Source: an uncultured Bacilli bacterium (GTDB taxonomy: Bacteria > Bacillota_I > Bacilli_A > RF39 > UBA660). From it: a stretch of 32,791 nt of DNA. The stretch spans positions 1-32,791 of the forward strand of contig CAJTZW010000015.1 of the NCBI GenBank assembly GCA_910584305.1, given 5' to 3'. Shown here one piece after another: positions 21,264 through 29,860 of this stretch. The translations under genes and the position numbers were made by a program. Under the pieces are notes generated by a model. That model was not told where the DNA came from and searched no databases. It worked only from the letters and a program-made list of their open reading frames with translations. The first letter of the stretch is position 1; each line of letters starts with the position of its first letter.

Positions 21264-24159
21264 ATGTGTTTGCATTTGATTGTGTTGTAGAAGTTGTGGA
21301 ACTATTGCTAGATGCTGGTGTTACAACGACGGTTCGTGCTAATGTTTTTGATGTTTCACCATATGTAATTGTATATGTGATTGTATATGTTCCAATTTGT
21401 GTTGTATTTATAGTATCAACTGTTTTTCCTGTTGTTGTATCTATAATTACTTTTTTTACAGTGGCTTTGCTTGTTACATCAGTGTTATCTTCTTTTACTG
21501 TGTATCCAGCATCTTTGAATGTGGTTCCAACCGTGATGCTTGTTGTATTCCCACCATTGAGTGTGATTGAAATTTCTTTCGCCTTTGGTAAGGTTACTGT
21601 AATTTCAGTACCAGTGCTCATATTTCCAGCATAGTTTTGATATGCAGTTTTTACAATATATTTATCTGCACTATTCGCGGTAACATTTAAGCTGTATGTT
21701 GTTTTAGAAACAGTATCAATTAATTCTTGTTTTTCATTTTTTACACTGTATATTTTATATACGATATCTCCCCAATTTCCGTCAGCATCGTTTTGTTTTG
21801 ATACAGCATCCCACGAAAGTGTTAGTGTGTTATCTTTAAGTGTTTCTTTTAAATTTGTGACATTACTTAATTGGATATATTTTGCGGATACTTCTGTTGG
21901 CTCATATCCTTTTTTAAACAATTCTGTAATTACTAAATCACTAGGTGTCCTATCACTTGCGAGTTTGACTGGATCTGTTCCCTTTTCAATTTGAACTTCT
22001 ATAACTCCGTCTGGCTTTATGAATGTACTTCCAGGTGTAAATATACCTTTACCTACAGCTTGAAATAATTTTCTATGTTGGATCGTATTTACTGTGTTGG
22101 TATAGTCTGGATAGATTTCATCATATCCATACCATACAGAAATTGCATAATCTGGAGATACCCCAGTTACCCATAAATCATGGACAGCATCATATCGTAG
22201 GTTATGTGCCTGCTTTGTAATGGCATCATAATTGGAGGTTCCTGTTTTTGCTCCATATACAGCTCCATTGATATTGGATTGACCACCAAGTCCATATTGT
22301 GCTGAAGATTGTAGCATGCTAGTCATCATGTATGCGGTTTCTTCACTCATAGCTTTTGTTTTAGAAATAGGGTTTTCAATAACTTCTCCTGTTTCGCGTA
22401 GTACAATTCTTGTGTAACTATATGGTTTGGTATAAATTCCTTGATTTGCGAATGCTGCATAGGCAGCTGCCATATTTAAAGGACTTTCCCCAGTATACCC
22501 ACCAATTGCATGGGCTTCATGAAGGTTTCCATTTGCATCGATTTCAGGGTGTAATCCTAAATTGGTTACAAATTCTCTGATATTAGAATTTTTATTTAGT
22601 TGAAATGCTTTTAGTGCAGGAATATTTCTAGATTGTGCAAGTGCTTCTCTTGCTGTCATCCATCCTTTAAATTGGCCATCCCAGTTATTGATAGGCGTTC
22701 CATCTGAATATGAATATGGTTCATCAACAAATGGAGTATATGTTGACCAATTTTCATATTCAATCCCTACTGCATAATCGAAAATGGGCTTAGAAGTGGA
22801 TCCAATTTGATTATTAAGCATTGTTGCATTGTTGAAAGCTTTAGCAGTTTGCGTGGATTTTCTTCCACCACCTAATGCTGTGATAGCACCTGTTTTAACA
22901 TCTACTACAGCAATACCAGCATCTACTACATCGTTTTCCCATGTGAAGTTTTGACCTGTCATAATACTATAGATATACTCTTGTTGTTCAGGATTCATGG
23001 TTGTGTAGATTTCCATCGGTGTTGTGTAAGGATCAAGACCAGTATTTGCTTCTATCTCTCGTAATACTTGATCAATGAAGGATTGATAAACATAATTTTC
23101 AGTGGGTTGAGTTGCATCGCTTGCTAGTAATTTTTCTACTGTCATCTTGCTAGCTTCTTTTCTTTGCTCTGATGTAATATATCCATGCCTTTCCATTAAG
23201 TATAATACGGTATTTCTTCTTTTTTCGGCTTTTTCAGGGTACAAATATGGATCATATCCACCAGGTGATTGGAATAGTCCTGCGATTAAAGCGGCTTCTG
23301 CCAAATTGATGTCTTTGGCAGATTTTCCAAAGTAGTTTTGACATGCCTGTTCAACACCATATGCCCCTCCACCTAAGTAAGGATAATTCACATAAAATTC
23401 TAAAATTTCTTGTTTGGTATAATTTTTCTCAATTTCAAACATTGCCATATAAATATCTGTAAATTTACGAGTAATGCTTACTTTTTTAGAAGTGTATGTA
23501 TTTTTAGAAACTTGCATTGTTAGTGTGGATGCTCCTCCACCATCTTGCCCTAGAGCTGCTTGAATACTTGCCTTAATAAATCTTGGTAAGTCGAATCCAT
23601 TATGCTGGAAGAATCTCGAATCTTCTGTTGCGATGATTGCATTGATTAATACTTCAGGAAGTTCATCATAAGAGATGTTTTCGCGTGTTTCTGTTGCAAG
23701 TTTTTTCCTTTCTACAGAATTCATATCATAAATAATTGAAGATTCCTTTTGATATAATAACTCTGGGTCAAATTTTGGTGCATTGTCTACAATTTTTTTC
23801 CAAAACAAACCGGCTACAACAATTGCAATGATGAATAGTATAAAGAAAATGATAATTAAGACTTTAAAAACTTTCTTAATTGTTTTTCTTCTTTTTGTTT
23901 TGTCCTTTGTAGTCTTTGTTTTCTTTCCTTTGTTAGTCTGTATTGAAGCCTTATGTGTTTTATTTATAGGTTTAGGTTTCTTATCTTTATGTAGTGTTCT
24001 TTTTTGTACAATGTTTGGTACAAATAGTAATATATCAGCAATTCCAATGATGATAAGAGCTGCAACCCAGCCAATTGCAAAACATCCTGCTAGGAATGCA
24101 AGTATACTAATACCTATAATAACTAGATTATCTTTGTTTTCTTTTATAAATTTTTTCAT
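21262..24159 (-). CDS. ponA: Class A penicillin-binding protein (PBP1) with Fn3-like and Ig-like C-terminal domains
   Basis: This 965-aa bifunctional peptidoglycan synthase has a hydrophobic N-terminal region (about 12-48), a long basic linker and a second membrane anchor (about 98-119). The GT51 glycosyltransferase domain (about 140-310) follows, with catalytic Glu179 in 'IATEDSRFFQHNG' and 'STLTMQVSKN'. The transpeptidase domain (about 410-700) has S454-T-S-K457, S510-R-N and K638-T-G-T. The C-terminus carries an Fn3-like domain (about 770-860), a bacterial Ig-like domain with 'GTTFKDAGYTVKE' (about 870-945) and a Ser/Thr-rich tail. It starts 1 nt after recU, the conserved recU-ponA pair. 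The extra N-terminal hydrophobic block is longer than in Bacillus PBP1. Confidence 0.95.
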   Translation of the reverse strand: MKKFIKENKDNLVIIGISILAFLAGCFAIGWVAALIIIGIADILLFVPNIVQKRTLHKDKKPKPINKTHKASIQTNKGKKTKTTKDKTKRRKTIKKVFKVLIIIFFILFIIAIVVAGLFWKKIVDNAPKFDPELLYQKESSIIYDMNSVERKKLATETRENISYDELPEVLINAIIATEDSRFFQHNGFDLPRFIKASIQAALGQDGGGASTLTMQVSKNTYTSKKVSITRKFTDIYMAMFEIEKNYTKQEILEFYVNYPYLGGGAYGVEQACQNYFGKSAKDINLAEAALIAGLFQSPGGYDPYLYPEKAEKRRNTVLYLMERHGYITSEQRKEASKMTVEKLLASDATQPTENYVYQSFIDQVLREIEANTGLDPYTTPMEIYTTMNPEQQEYIYSIMTGQNFTWENDVVDAGIAVVDVKTGAITALGGGRKSTQTAKAFNNATMLNNQIGSTSKPIFDYAVGIEYENWSTYTPFVDEPYSYSDGTPINNWDGQFKGWMTAREALAQSRNIPALKAFQLNKNSNIREFVTNLGLHPEIDANGNLHEAHAIGGYTGESPLNMAAAYAAFANQGIYTKPYSYTRIVLRETGEVIENPISKTKAMSEETAYMMTSMLQSSAQYGLGGQSNINGAVYGAKTGTSNYDAITKQAHNLRYDAVHDLWVTGVSPDYAISVWYGYDEIYPDYTNTVNTIQHRKLFQAVGKGIFTPGSTFIKPDGVIEVQIEKGTDPVKLASDRTPSDLVITELFKKGYEPTEVSAKYIQLSNVTNLKETLKDNTLTLSWDAVSKQNDADGNWGDIVYKIYSVKNEKQELIDTVSKTTYSLNVTANSADKYIVKTAYQNYAGNMSTGTEITVTLPKAKEISITLNGGNTTSITVGTTFKDAGYTVKEDNTDVTSKATVKKVIIDTTTGKTVDTINTTQIGTYTITYTITYGETSKTLARTVVVTPASSNSSTTSTTQSNANT

Positions 24160-24160
24160 A

Positions 24161-24724
24161 TTACTCTCCTTTAAAGTATATTTTATCTACAATCGATAGA
24201 TAGTCAATTCTAGGGTTTATCTTATGCTTTATACTATAGCCCTCTTTCTCAAAGTAGTCAATTGGAATTGTCTTTTTTTTGGTATTTTCTATATATTGAA
24301 TCAGTTTGCTTCCATCTAAATAGTATATTTTTTGTAACGAGACAAAATGTATAATTAGAAAACCAATCCCACCATGTTTCATAATTTTGTTCAAATGTTC
24401 TATTTGATGTTCGTGAATATTTCTTAGTGGAAAATAGGGTAATTTGGTTTCTTTTGCTTCAAAATCAATATATTTTCCTTTATAGATCCCATTATAATCT
24501 GTTGTGGAAGGTGTTTTAAAATAAGCTTCAGTGATGATAGCATCTTTTCTGGAATGATAATTTACTTTTGTAATGGTAATGGGAGTTGGTTTTTTATAAA
24601 TTATAGCAATGTCATTGTGTAAATAGTATTGATTTGTTTCGTTAATATCATGTTCTAAAGCCATTCCACGGTTTCCATAACTTATAGCTTTTGTTTCTTT
24701 ATTAATTCCCATTGGATACTTCAT
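24161..24724 (-). CDS. recU: Holliday junction resolvase RecU
   Basis: This 187-aa nuclease resolves four-way DNA junctions during recombination and chromosome segregation. It has 'NRGMALEHDINETN' near the N-terminus, 'TDYNGIYKGKYIDFEAKET' with the active-site Asp, Glu-x-Lys cluster, and 'HEHQIEHLNKIMKHGGIGFL', all characteristic of RecU. It is followed at once by the PBP1 gene, so both are one transcript. A short GGTGAT site precedes the ATG. Confidence 0.93.
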   Translation of the reverse strand: MKYPMGINKETKAISYGNRGMALEHDINETNQYYLHNDIAIIYKKPTPITITKVNYHSRKDAIITEAYFKTPSTTDYNGIYKGKYIDFEAKETKLPYFPLRNIHEHQIEHLNKIMKHGGIGFLIIHFVSLQKIYYLDGSKLIQYIENTKKKTIPIDYFEKEGYSIKHKINPRIDYLSIVDKIYFKGE

Positions 24725-24739
24725 CTAATCACCGTTTTT

Positions 24740-24768
24740 ATTATACTATAATTGGGTGGATTTTTCTA
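24740..24768 (-). promoter_or_regulatory. recU-PBP1 promoter
   Basis: On the minus strand TAGAAA (24768-24763), a 17-nt spacer and a perfect TATAAT (24745-24740), 16 nt from the recU start codon. The leader is very short. Confidence 0.5.
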
Positions 24769-24792
24769 CCTTAAAATTTGTAAATGAATAAA

Positions 24793-24820
24793 TTGTCATA
24801 TTTATAAAATATGTTACTAT
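24793..24820 (+). promoter_or_regulatory. Possible promoter of the 32-aa ORF
   Basis: TTGTCA (24793-24798), a 16-nt spacer and TACTAT (24815-24820). Moderate match. Confidence 0.35.
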
Positions 24821-24891
24821 TTTTTTCTACTTTTGTCGAAACTAATATTTTATTCATATTTCTATGTTACAGTAGTGTTGAGGTGATAGGT

Positions 24892-24990
24892 ATGGAATCA
24901 TATAACCATATTAATACTATGTTTGATGAGATGATTGATGATATAAAATATCTAAAAATAGCTACCTTTGTAAAGCGTATTCAAGGGTAG
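24892..24990 (+). CDS. 32-aa small ORF ending inside a terminator hairpin
   Basis: ATG at 24892 follows GAGGTGAT (24880-24887). The peptide begins MESYNHINTMFDEMIDDIKY, is acidic at the front and basic at the end, and has no membrane segment. Its last 11 codons are the terminator stem-loop, so ORF and terminator form one compact unit of about 170 nt between recU and gpsB. It could be a small protein, a leader peptide or a decayed gene. I do not recognise it. Confidence 0.4.
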   Translation: MESYNHINTMFDEMIDDIKYLKIATFVKRIQG

Positions 24991-24997
24991 CTTTTTT
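24960..24997 (+). terminator. Strong terminator after the 32-aa ORF
   Basis: AGCTACCTTTG (24960-24970) pairs over 11 bp (one G-T) with CAAGGGTAGCT (24982-24992), followed by TTTTTT. Confidence 0.85.
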
Positions 24998-25078
24998 ATT
25001 GCGATGTTGTTATGGATTTCAAATTTCTATGAAAAAATGTGAATTTACTAAAACCTATATATAGAGAATGTATTTAAA

Positions 25079-25107
25079 TTGACAAAATACTATTTTTTTG
25101 AGAGAAT
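25079..25107 (+). promoter_or_regulatory. gpsB promoter
   Basis: A perfect TTGACA (25079-25084), a 17-nt spacer and GAGAAT (25102-25107). Confidence 0.55.
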
Positions 25108-25133
25108 ATATATGAGTATGAGAGGTGAGGCTT

Positions 25134-25460
25134 GTGTATCAAGATCGAATTTTATTAACTGGTAAAGATATTTTGGAAAAAGAATTTAAAATTGATACGA
25201 GAGGGTATCGACCTCAAGAGGTTGATAAGTTTTTAGATATCGTTATTCGTGATTATGAAGAATTTTATGCGATTATTAAAGATATTGAAAATGAGAAAAA
25301 AGATTTGATTGAAGACAATATCAAATTAAAACAGGAAATACGTAATTTAAGAACCAAATTATCTGTTTTACAAGAAGAGGGTAGCAGTAGTGGCGTTAGC
25401 AACTCTGATTTACTACGTAGGTTATCGAATTTAGAAAAAATTATATATGGAAAAGAATAG
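25134..25460 (+). CDS. gpsB: GpsB cell-division protein (DivIVA family)
   Basis: This 108-aa cytoplasmic, membrane-associated adaptor coordinates septal and side-wall synthesis and binds PBP1 in Bacillus. The DivIVA-type N-terminal domain is clear: 'LTGKDILEKEFKIDTRGYRP' (8-27) and 'EVDKFLDIVIRDYEEF', followed by a coiled coil (about 50-82) and a C-terminal helix. I chose GTG at 25134, just after GAGGTGAG; a GTG at 25125 is also in frame. Its stop codon lies at the start of the RNase P RNA gene, the same gpsB-rnpB order as in Bacillus. Confidence 0.9.
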   Translation: MYQDRILLTGKDILEKEFKIDTRGYRPQEVDKFLDIVIRDYEEFYAIIKDIENEKKDLIEDNIKLKQEIRNLRTKLSVLQEEGSSSGVSNSDLLRRLSNLEKIIYGKE

Positions 25461-25815
25461 TACTTTGACAAACGCTGCATCCTTTGTGGTGTAGAGGAAA
25501 GTCCATGCTCACATAATCTGTGATGATTATAGTGTTCGTGCATAGGGAATCAATAACCTATGGTAAGTAATTTACTTAACGGCTCTGAATTAACCTAAGT
25601 TTTCGAATATGGTTATAGTAGGTATAAAAGTGCCATAGTGACGAAGAATCTGGAAACGGAGGAAATGGAACGGGTAAACCCCACGAGTGAGAAACCCAAA
25701 TTTTGGTAGGGGAACCTAATAGGAGGGAAATAGAACTTCCTATGGGACTCGAGCAATCGGGTAGATAAATGTTTGTCACCTAGCAATAGGTACAGAACAT
25801 GGCTTATAAAGTATT
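25461..25815 (+). ncRNA. rnpB: RNase P RNA, bacterial type B
   Basis: This is the catalytic RNA of RNase P, which trims tRNA 5' leaders. Universally conserved blocks are present: 'GAGGAAAGTCCATGCTC' (25494-25510), 'GAGAAACCCAAATTTTGGTA' near 25689-25708, and the 3' 'CAGAACATGGCTTA' (25792-25805). 'TAGTGTTCGTGC' and 'AAAGTGCCATAGTGACGAAG' match type B RNAs of Bacillus. The closing P1 helix appears to form between AGTACTTT near 25459-25466 and AAAGTATT near 25808-25815, so the RNA begins at or just inside the gpsB stop codon. A T-run after 25815 probably serves as terminator. The ends are approximate. Confidence 0.95.
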
Positions 25816-25858
25816 ATTTTTTTATATAATAGTATTAGAATAGAAAGGAAAGTATGCA

Positions 25859-26347
25859 ATGAAGGAAATTGGAGCCACTTTAAAAGAGGCACGTGAGGAT
25901 ATGGGTGTTTCTTTGGAAGAAGTAGCAAATGATTTAAAACTTCGAGTCTCTCAATTGGAAGATATTGAGTCAGGAAATTTAGACGCGTTTAAAGATGTAT
26001 TCTATTTAAAATATTTTATACGTGATTATGCAAAATATTTAGGACTCAATTATGAAGATATGATTGATGAATTTAATGAGTACCTATTTGATTATACTTC
26101 TAAAATATCTATTGATGATATTCGTAAGGCTAAGAAAAAAATTAATAAGAAACAACCAAAAGAAGAACGAAGAATTGCTTCTCCTTATACTTTGGAGCGA
26201 AAACAGATTATTACGATTCCACCTTTCTTATTTTATATAGGTATTATAATTGTTGTTTTTGTAGTTAGTTATTTCATTTTTTCATCATTTAATCACGGAA
26301 GTAATGATATTGATGAAGATATGGTTGCATATATGATTACAAAATAG
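25859..26347 (+). CDS. RodZ/YmfM-like HTH membrane protein (short)
   Basis: This 162-aa protein has an N-terminal helix-turn-helix of the HTH_25 type (about 1-75: 'IGATLKEAREDMGVSLEEVA', 'LRVSQLEDIESGNLDAF', 'YLKYFIRDYAKYLGL'), a basic linker and one membrane helix (about 121-144). RodZ proteins link MreB to the membrane in rod-shape maintenance. The usual C-terminal extracytoplasmic DUF4115 domain is missing: only about 17 residues follow the membrane helix. A -10 TATAAT lies at 25825-25830. It precedes pgsA by 10 nt, as ymfM does in Bacillus. Confidence 0.85.
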   Translation: MKEIGATLKEAREDMGVSLEEVANDLKLRVSQLEDIESGNLDAFKDVFYLKYFIRDYAKYLGLNYEDMIDEFNEYLFDYTSKISIDDIRKAKKKINKKQPKEERRIASPYTLERKQIITIPPFLFYIGIIIVVFVVSYFIFSSFNHGSNDIDEDMVAYMITK

Positions 26348-26357
26348 AGGAGGATTT

Positions 26358-26981
26358 ATGAATTTACCAAATAAAATTACAATGAGCCGAATTTTTATGT
26401 CATTGTTTATCATTGCCTTATTATTATTCCCTTTTGATGCCACAGGATTTTCTTTACCAAAACTTTTTGTGAATGAATCGATTGTAGTTGATATTAAATA
26501 TATGATTGCTGGTGTTCTATTTATTATTGCCTCTCTTACTGATTTTGTTGATGGATATATTGCAAGAAAATATAATCTTGTTACTGATCTTGGTAAGATG
26601 TTGGATGCGATTGCAGATAAGGTACTAGTCAATGCGATTTTAATTATCTTGGCTTCTACTGGATTTATTTCTGCTGTAATACCAGTCATTATTGTTGTAA
26701 GAGATATTGTTGTAGATACAATTAAAATGGTTGCTGGGAATAAGGGAAGAGTTATTGCCGCAATTAAGTCTGGTAAATTAAAAACAGCTTGTATGATGGT
26801 AGGCGTTACACTAACTTTATTTTATAATTTACCATTTGAACTATGGAATATTAGAGTTTCTGATGCGTTACTAATTATTGCATGTGTATTATCAATTGTA
26901 TCTGCTGTCGAATACTTTTATATGAATAAAGATTTAATTTTTGAAAATCAAGTAAAAAAAGAAGAAATTGCTTCAGAATAG
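26358..26981 (+). CDS. pgsA: CDP-diacylglycerol-glycerol-3-phosphate 3-phosphatidyltransferase
   Basis: This integral membrane enzyme makes phosphatidylglycerol phosphate, the committed step to phosphatidylglycerol. The CDP-alcohol phosphatidyltransferase motif is complete: D65-G-x2-A69-R70-x8-G79-x3-D83-x3-D87, with D62 just before. About six hydrophobic segments fit the family and the 207-aa length is usual. It has a GAGGAGG site. The rodZ-pgsA-recA-rny order is conserved with Bacillus, though cinA is absent here. Confidence 0.94.
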   Translation: MNLPNKITMSRIFMSLFIIALLLFPFDATGFSLPKLFVNESIVVDIKYMIAGVLFIIASLTDFVDGYIARKYNLVTDLGKMLDAIADKVLVNAILIILASTGFISAVIPVIIVVRDIVVDTIKMVAGNKGRVIAAIKSGKLKTACMMVGVTLTLFYNLPFELWNIRVSDALLIIACVLSIVSAVEYFYMNKDLIFENQVKKEEIASE

Positions 26982-26999
26982 CACAGATTTCTTCTTTTT
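26956..26999 (+). terminator. Terminator overlapping the pgsA 3' end
   Basis: AAAAAGAAGAAAT (26956-26968) pairs perfectly with ATTTCTTCTTTTT (26987-26999). The stop codon (26979-26981) lies in the loop. Confidence 0.8.
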
Positions 27000-27046
27000 G
27001 TTTATCAAATTTTGAAAATCTGGGTAAAATGTACAGCAAAAATTAA

Positions 27047-27060
27047 CAAACAAATGTTCG
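27047..27060. promoter_or_regulatory. LexA/DinR SOS box upstream of recA
   Basis: CAAACAAATGTTCG matches the Gram-positive consensus CGAACNNNNGTTCG at all but one of the fixed positions. It ends 9 nt before the -35 box of recA. Confidence 0.7.
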
Positions 27061-27069
27061 ATTTTTCTA

Positions 27070-27098
27070 TTGACATTGTGATTTAACTAGTATATAAT
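27070..27098 (+). promoter_or_regulatory. recA promoter
   Basis: A perfect TTGACA (27070-27075), a 17-nt spacer and a perfect TATAAT (27093-27098). Confidence 0.9.
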
Positions 27099-27127
27099 GG
27101 ACATGTAGTACGTTAGGAGGAAATTAA

Positions 27128-28138
27128 ATGGTAAAATCATCAACAGATAAGACATTGGATCAAGTACTTGCTGATATAGAAAAACAATTTGGAAAAGGTT
27201 CAGTTATGAAGCTTGGGGAACATGAACATCAAAAAATAGATGTCATTCCTAGTGGATCTTTATCTTTAGATATAGCGCTTGGGATTGGGGGATATCCTAA
27301 AGGAAGAATTGTAGAAATCTATGGTCCAGAATCAAGTGGTAAAACGACATTTGCATTACATGCGATTGCGGAGGCTCAAAGGCTTGGAGGAAGAGCAGCA
27401 TTTATTGACGCAGAACATTCTTTGGATCCTCAATATGCATCAAAATTGGGAGTTGATATTAATGAGTTATTATTGTCACAGCCAGATAATGGGGAACAAG
27501 CACTAGAAATTTGTGAGGCCTTGGTGCGTAGTGGGGCTATTAGTGTAATTGTTATTGATTCTGTTGCTGCACTTGTTCCACAAGCTGAAATTGAAGGTGA
27601 AATGGGGGATTCTCATGTGGGGTTACAGGCCCGTCTTATGAGTCAGGCACTTCGTAAACTTTCGGGGGTAATAAGTAAGACCAATACAATTGCTATTTTT
27701 ATTAATCAATTACGTGAAAAGGTGGGTGTTATGTTTGGTAATCCTGAAACTACACCTGGTGGAAGAGCCTTAAAATTTTATTCTTCTGTTCGCTTGGAAA
27801 TTCGTCGCTCAGAACAGATCAAATTGGGAACTGATATTATCGGAAATAAGACTTCAGTGAAGGTCGTTAAAAATAAAATGGCACCCCCTTTTAAAAATTG
27901 TATAGTGGATATTATGTATGGCGAAGGTGTATCTATTGAGGGTGAAATTGTAGATTTGGCAAGTGAGGCAGGTATTTTAGAGAAGAGTGGCTCATGGTAT
28001 GCATATAATGGTGAAAAATTAGGACAAGGGAAAGAAAATGTTCGAGAAATTTTGAAAACGAATACATCTCTTAAAAAGGAATTGGATCAAAAAGTTAGAG
28101 AGTATTATGAGATTGCTATTACTAAAAATGTAGAATGA
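27128..28138 (+). CDS. recA: Recombinase RecA
   Basis: This DNA strand-exchange ATPase is the SOS co-protease. It has Walker A 'GPESSGKT' (66-73), Walker B-type 'VIVIDSVAALVP', the L1/L2 region 'MGDSHVGLQARLMSQALRKL' and 'NQLREKVGVMFGNPETTPGG', and 'KNKMAPPF' in the C-terminal part. It is 336 aa, slightly short of the Bacillus protein because of a reduced acidic tail. It has a strong AGGAGG site and its own fully consensus promoter with an SOS box, and ends in TGA. Confidence 0.98.
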   Translation: MVKSSTDKTLDQVLADIEKQFGKGSVMKLGEHEHQKIDVIPSGSLSLDIALGIGGYPKGRIVEIYGPESSGKTTFALHAIAEAQRLGGRAAFIDAEHSLDPQYASKLGVDINELLLSQPDNGEQALEICEALVRSGAISVIVIDSVAALVPQAEIEGEMGDSHVGLQARLMSQALRKLSGVISKTNTIAIFINQLREKVGVMFGNPETTPGGRALKFYSSVRLEIRRSEQIKLGTDIIGNKTSVKVVKNKMAPPFKNCIVDIMYGEGVSIEGEIVDLASEAGILEKSGSWYAYNGEKLGQGKENVREILKTNTSLKKELDQKVREYYEIAITKNVE

Positions 28139-28148
28139 TATAAATGTT

Positions 28149-28177
28149 AAACTGAATGATTATTTGTTCAGTTTTTT
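28149..28177 (+). terminator. recA terminator
   Basis: AAACTGAA (28149-28156) pairs with TTCAGTTT (28167-28174), followed by TTT. Confidence 0.8.
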
Positions 28178-28219
28178 AAGTGCTAATTTTTTTTACTTAT
28201 GAAAGTCGATTTCAACACC

Positions 28220-28248
28220 TTGACTTCTTGCTCTAGAAACATTACAAT
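28220..28248 (+). promoter_or_regulatory. rny promoter
   Basis: TTGACT (28220-28225), a 17-nt spacer and TACAAT (28243-28248). Confidence 0.7.
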
Positions 28249-28306
28249 GGTAATAGGATAATAATAGATATTTTCCTATTCATATAGATAGAATGGAGGT
28301 TACTGT

Positions 28307-29860
28307 ATGAGTGAAATCATTTTCTCCATTTTACTGGTCTTAATTGGACTTTTTGTTGGTGTTATTACTATGTTTATTGTAAATTATGTAAAGGGGGTTT
28401 CTGCTAGTAGTAAGGCAGAGAAAATTATAGAGAGTGCTAAGGAAGAATCTGAGACGATAAAACGCAATAGTGTTTTAGAATCAAAAGAAGAGGCTTATAA
28501 GATTAAATTAGAAGCTGAAAAGGTTTTAAAAGAAAGTAAGGAGACTGCTAAAACTACAGAAGAAAGGCTTTTAAATCGTGAGAATAACATAGATCGAAGA
28601 GATATCTTGTTACAAAATCGTGAACAGTCTTTGGAAGAAAAAGAAAATAGTTTACTTATAAAACAAAAAGAGATTCAAGAAGAACAAGTAAAAATAGAGG
28701 ATTTAAAAAAGCAGCAGTTGGATTTATTGCAAAGTATTTCTGGCTTTTCAAAAGAAAAAGCAAAGAATGCTGTTTTGAAACGTGTTGAAGAGATGATGGA
28801 GTTAGAGATTAATTCCTATATTAAAGATAGAGAAGCAGAGGCTAAATTGGAGGCAGACAAAAAGGCAAAATCAATGATTGTTTCATGTATGCAAAGATAT
28901 GCGGCAGATGTTTCTAATGAGCAGACCGTTACAGTGGTTACATTACCAAATGATGAAATGAAGGGTCGTATTATTGGAAGAGAAGGTAGAAATATTCGTA
29001 CGATTGAGGCTGTTACTGGGGTTGATTTAATTATTGATGATACTCCAGAAGCAATTGTTTTATCTTCTTTTGATCCGCTTCGTAGAGAGGTTGCTAAAGT
29101 AACGATTGAAACTTTAATTAAAGATGGGAGAATTCACCCTACACGGATTGAAGAGTTATATGATAAGGTATTAAATGATATGAATGTAAAGATTCGTGAA
29201 TATGGAGAATCTGCGGTCTTTGAGTTAGGTATTACGAAGATGGAACCAGAACTTATAGAACTCATTGGTAAATTACATTTTCGTACAAGTTATGGCCAAA
29301 ATGCATTACAGCATTCTATTGAAGTGGCAAACCTATCTGGTCTTTTGGCCGCTGAACTGGGTGAAAATGTTGCTCTTGCACGTCGTGCGGGTCTTTTACA
29401 TGATATTGGGAAGGCAATTGATCATGAAGTTGAGGGAAGTCATGTTACAGTTGGGTCAGAAATTGCTAGAAAATTTAGGGAATCTGATACAGTTGTTAAT
29501 GCAATTGAATCACATCATGGGGATACGGATCCGACTACGGTAATTTCGGTTCTTGTTGCAGTTGCTGATGCTTTGTCTGCTTCTCGTCCAGGAGCCAGAA
29601 GTGATTCCTTAGAAAATTATATTAAGAGATTACAAGATTTGGAAAATATTGCAAAAGACATGGATGGGGTTGAGAAAACTTTCGCAGTCCAGGCAGGTAG
29701 AGAACTAAGGGTTATTGTAAAACCTGAAGAAATAGATGATGCTACTAGCTATAAGATTGCGCGTGAAATTAAAACGAAGATTGAAAATGAGATGCAATAT
29801 CCAGGTACTATTAAGATTACCGTTGTTCGTGAAACACGTGCAGTGGAGGAAGCAAAATAG
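28307..29860 (+). CDS. rny: Ribonuclease Y
   Basis: This membrane-anchored endoribonuclease starts mRNA decay in Bacillota. It has an N-terminal membrane helix (about 5-27), a long coiled coil (about 35-190), a KH domain ('GRIIGREGRNIRTIEAVTGV', about 225-244) and an HD domain with the metal-binding His-Asp pair H365-D366 in 'RRAGLLHDIGKAIDHE'. The length of 517 aa and the C-terminal 'VQAGRELRVIV' are standard. It has a GGAGG site. Position after recA is conserved. Confidence 0.97.
   Translation: MSEIIFSILLVLIGLFVGVITMFIVNYVKGVSASSKAEKIIESAKEESETIKRNSVLESKEEAYKIKLEAEKVLKESKETAKTTEERLLNRENNIDRRDILLQNREQSLEEKENSLLIKQKEIQEEQVKIEDLKKQQLDLLQSISGFSKEKAKNAVLKRVEEMMELEINSYIKDREAEAKLEADKKAKSMIVSCMQRYAADVSNEQTVTVVTLPNDEMKGRIIGREGRNIRTIEAVTGVDLIIDDTPEAIVLSSFDPLRREVAKVTIETLIKDGRIHPTRIEELYDKVLNDMNVKIREYGESAVFELGITKMEPELIELIGKLHFRTSYGQNALQHSIEVANLSGLLAAELGENVALARRAGLLHDIGKAIDHEVEGSHVTVGSEIARKFRESDTVVNAIESHHGDTDPTTVISVLVAVADALSASRPGARSDSLENYIKRLQDLENIAKDMDGVEKTFAVQAGRELRVIVKPEEIDDATSYKIAREIKTKIENEMQYPGTIKITVVRETRAVEEAK

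Noticed and set aside
21266..24199. Plus-strand open frames opposite the PBP1 gene (21266-21634, 23783-24199)
   Set aside because: They are antisense to clearly conserved PBP domains and lack ribosome binding sites.
20600..28138. Mycoplasma-type genetic code (UGA read as Trp)
   Set aside because: dnaD, recA and the 29924 gene end at TGA at the expected lengths, and Trp is encoded by TGG in conserved motifs.
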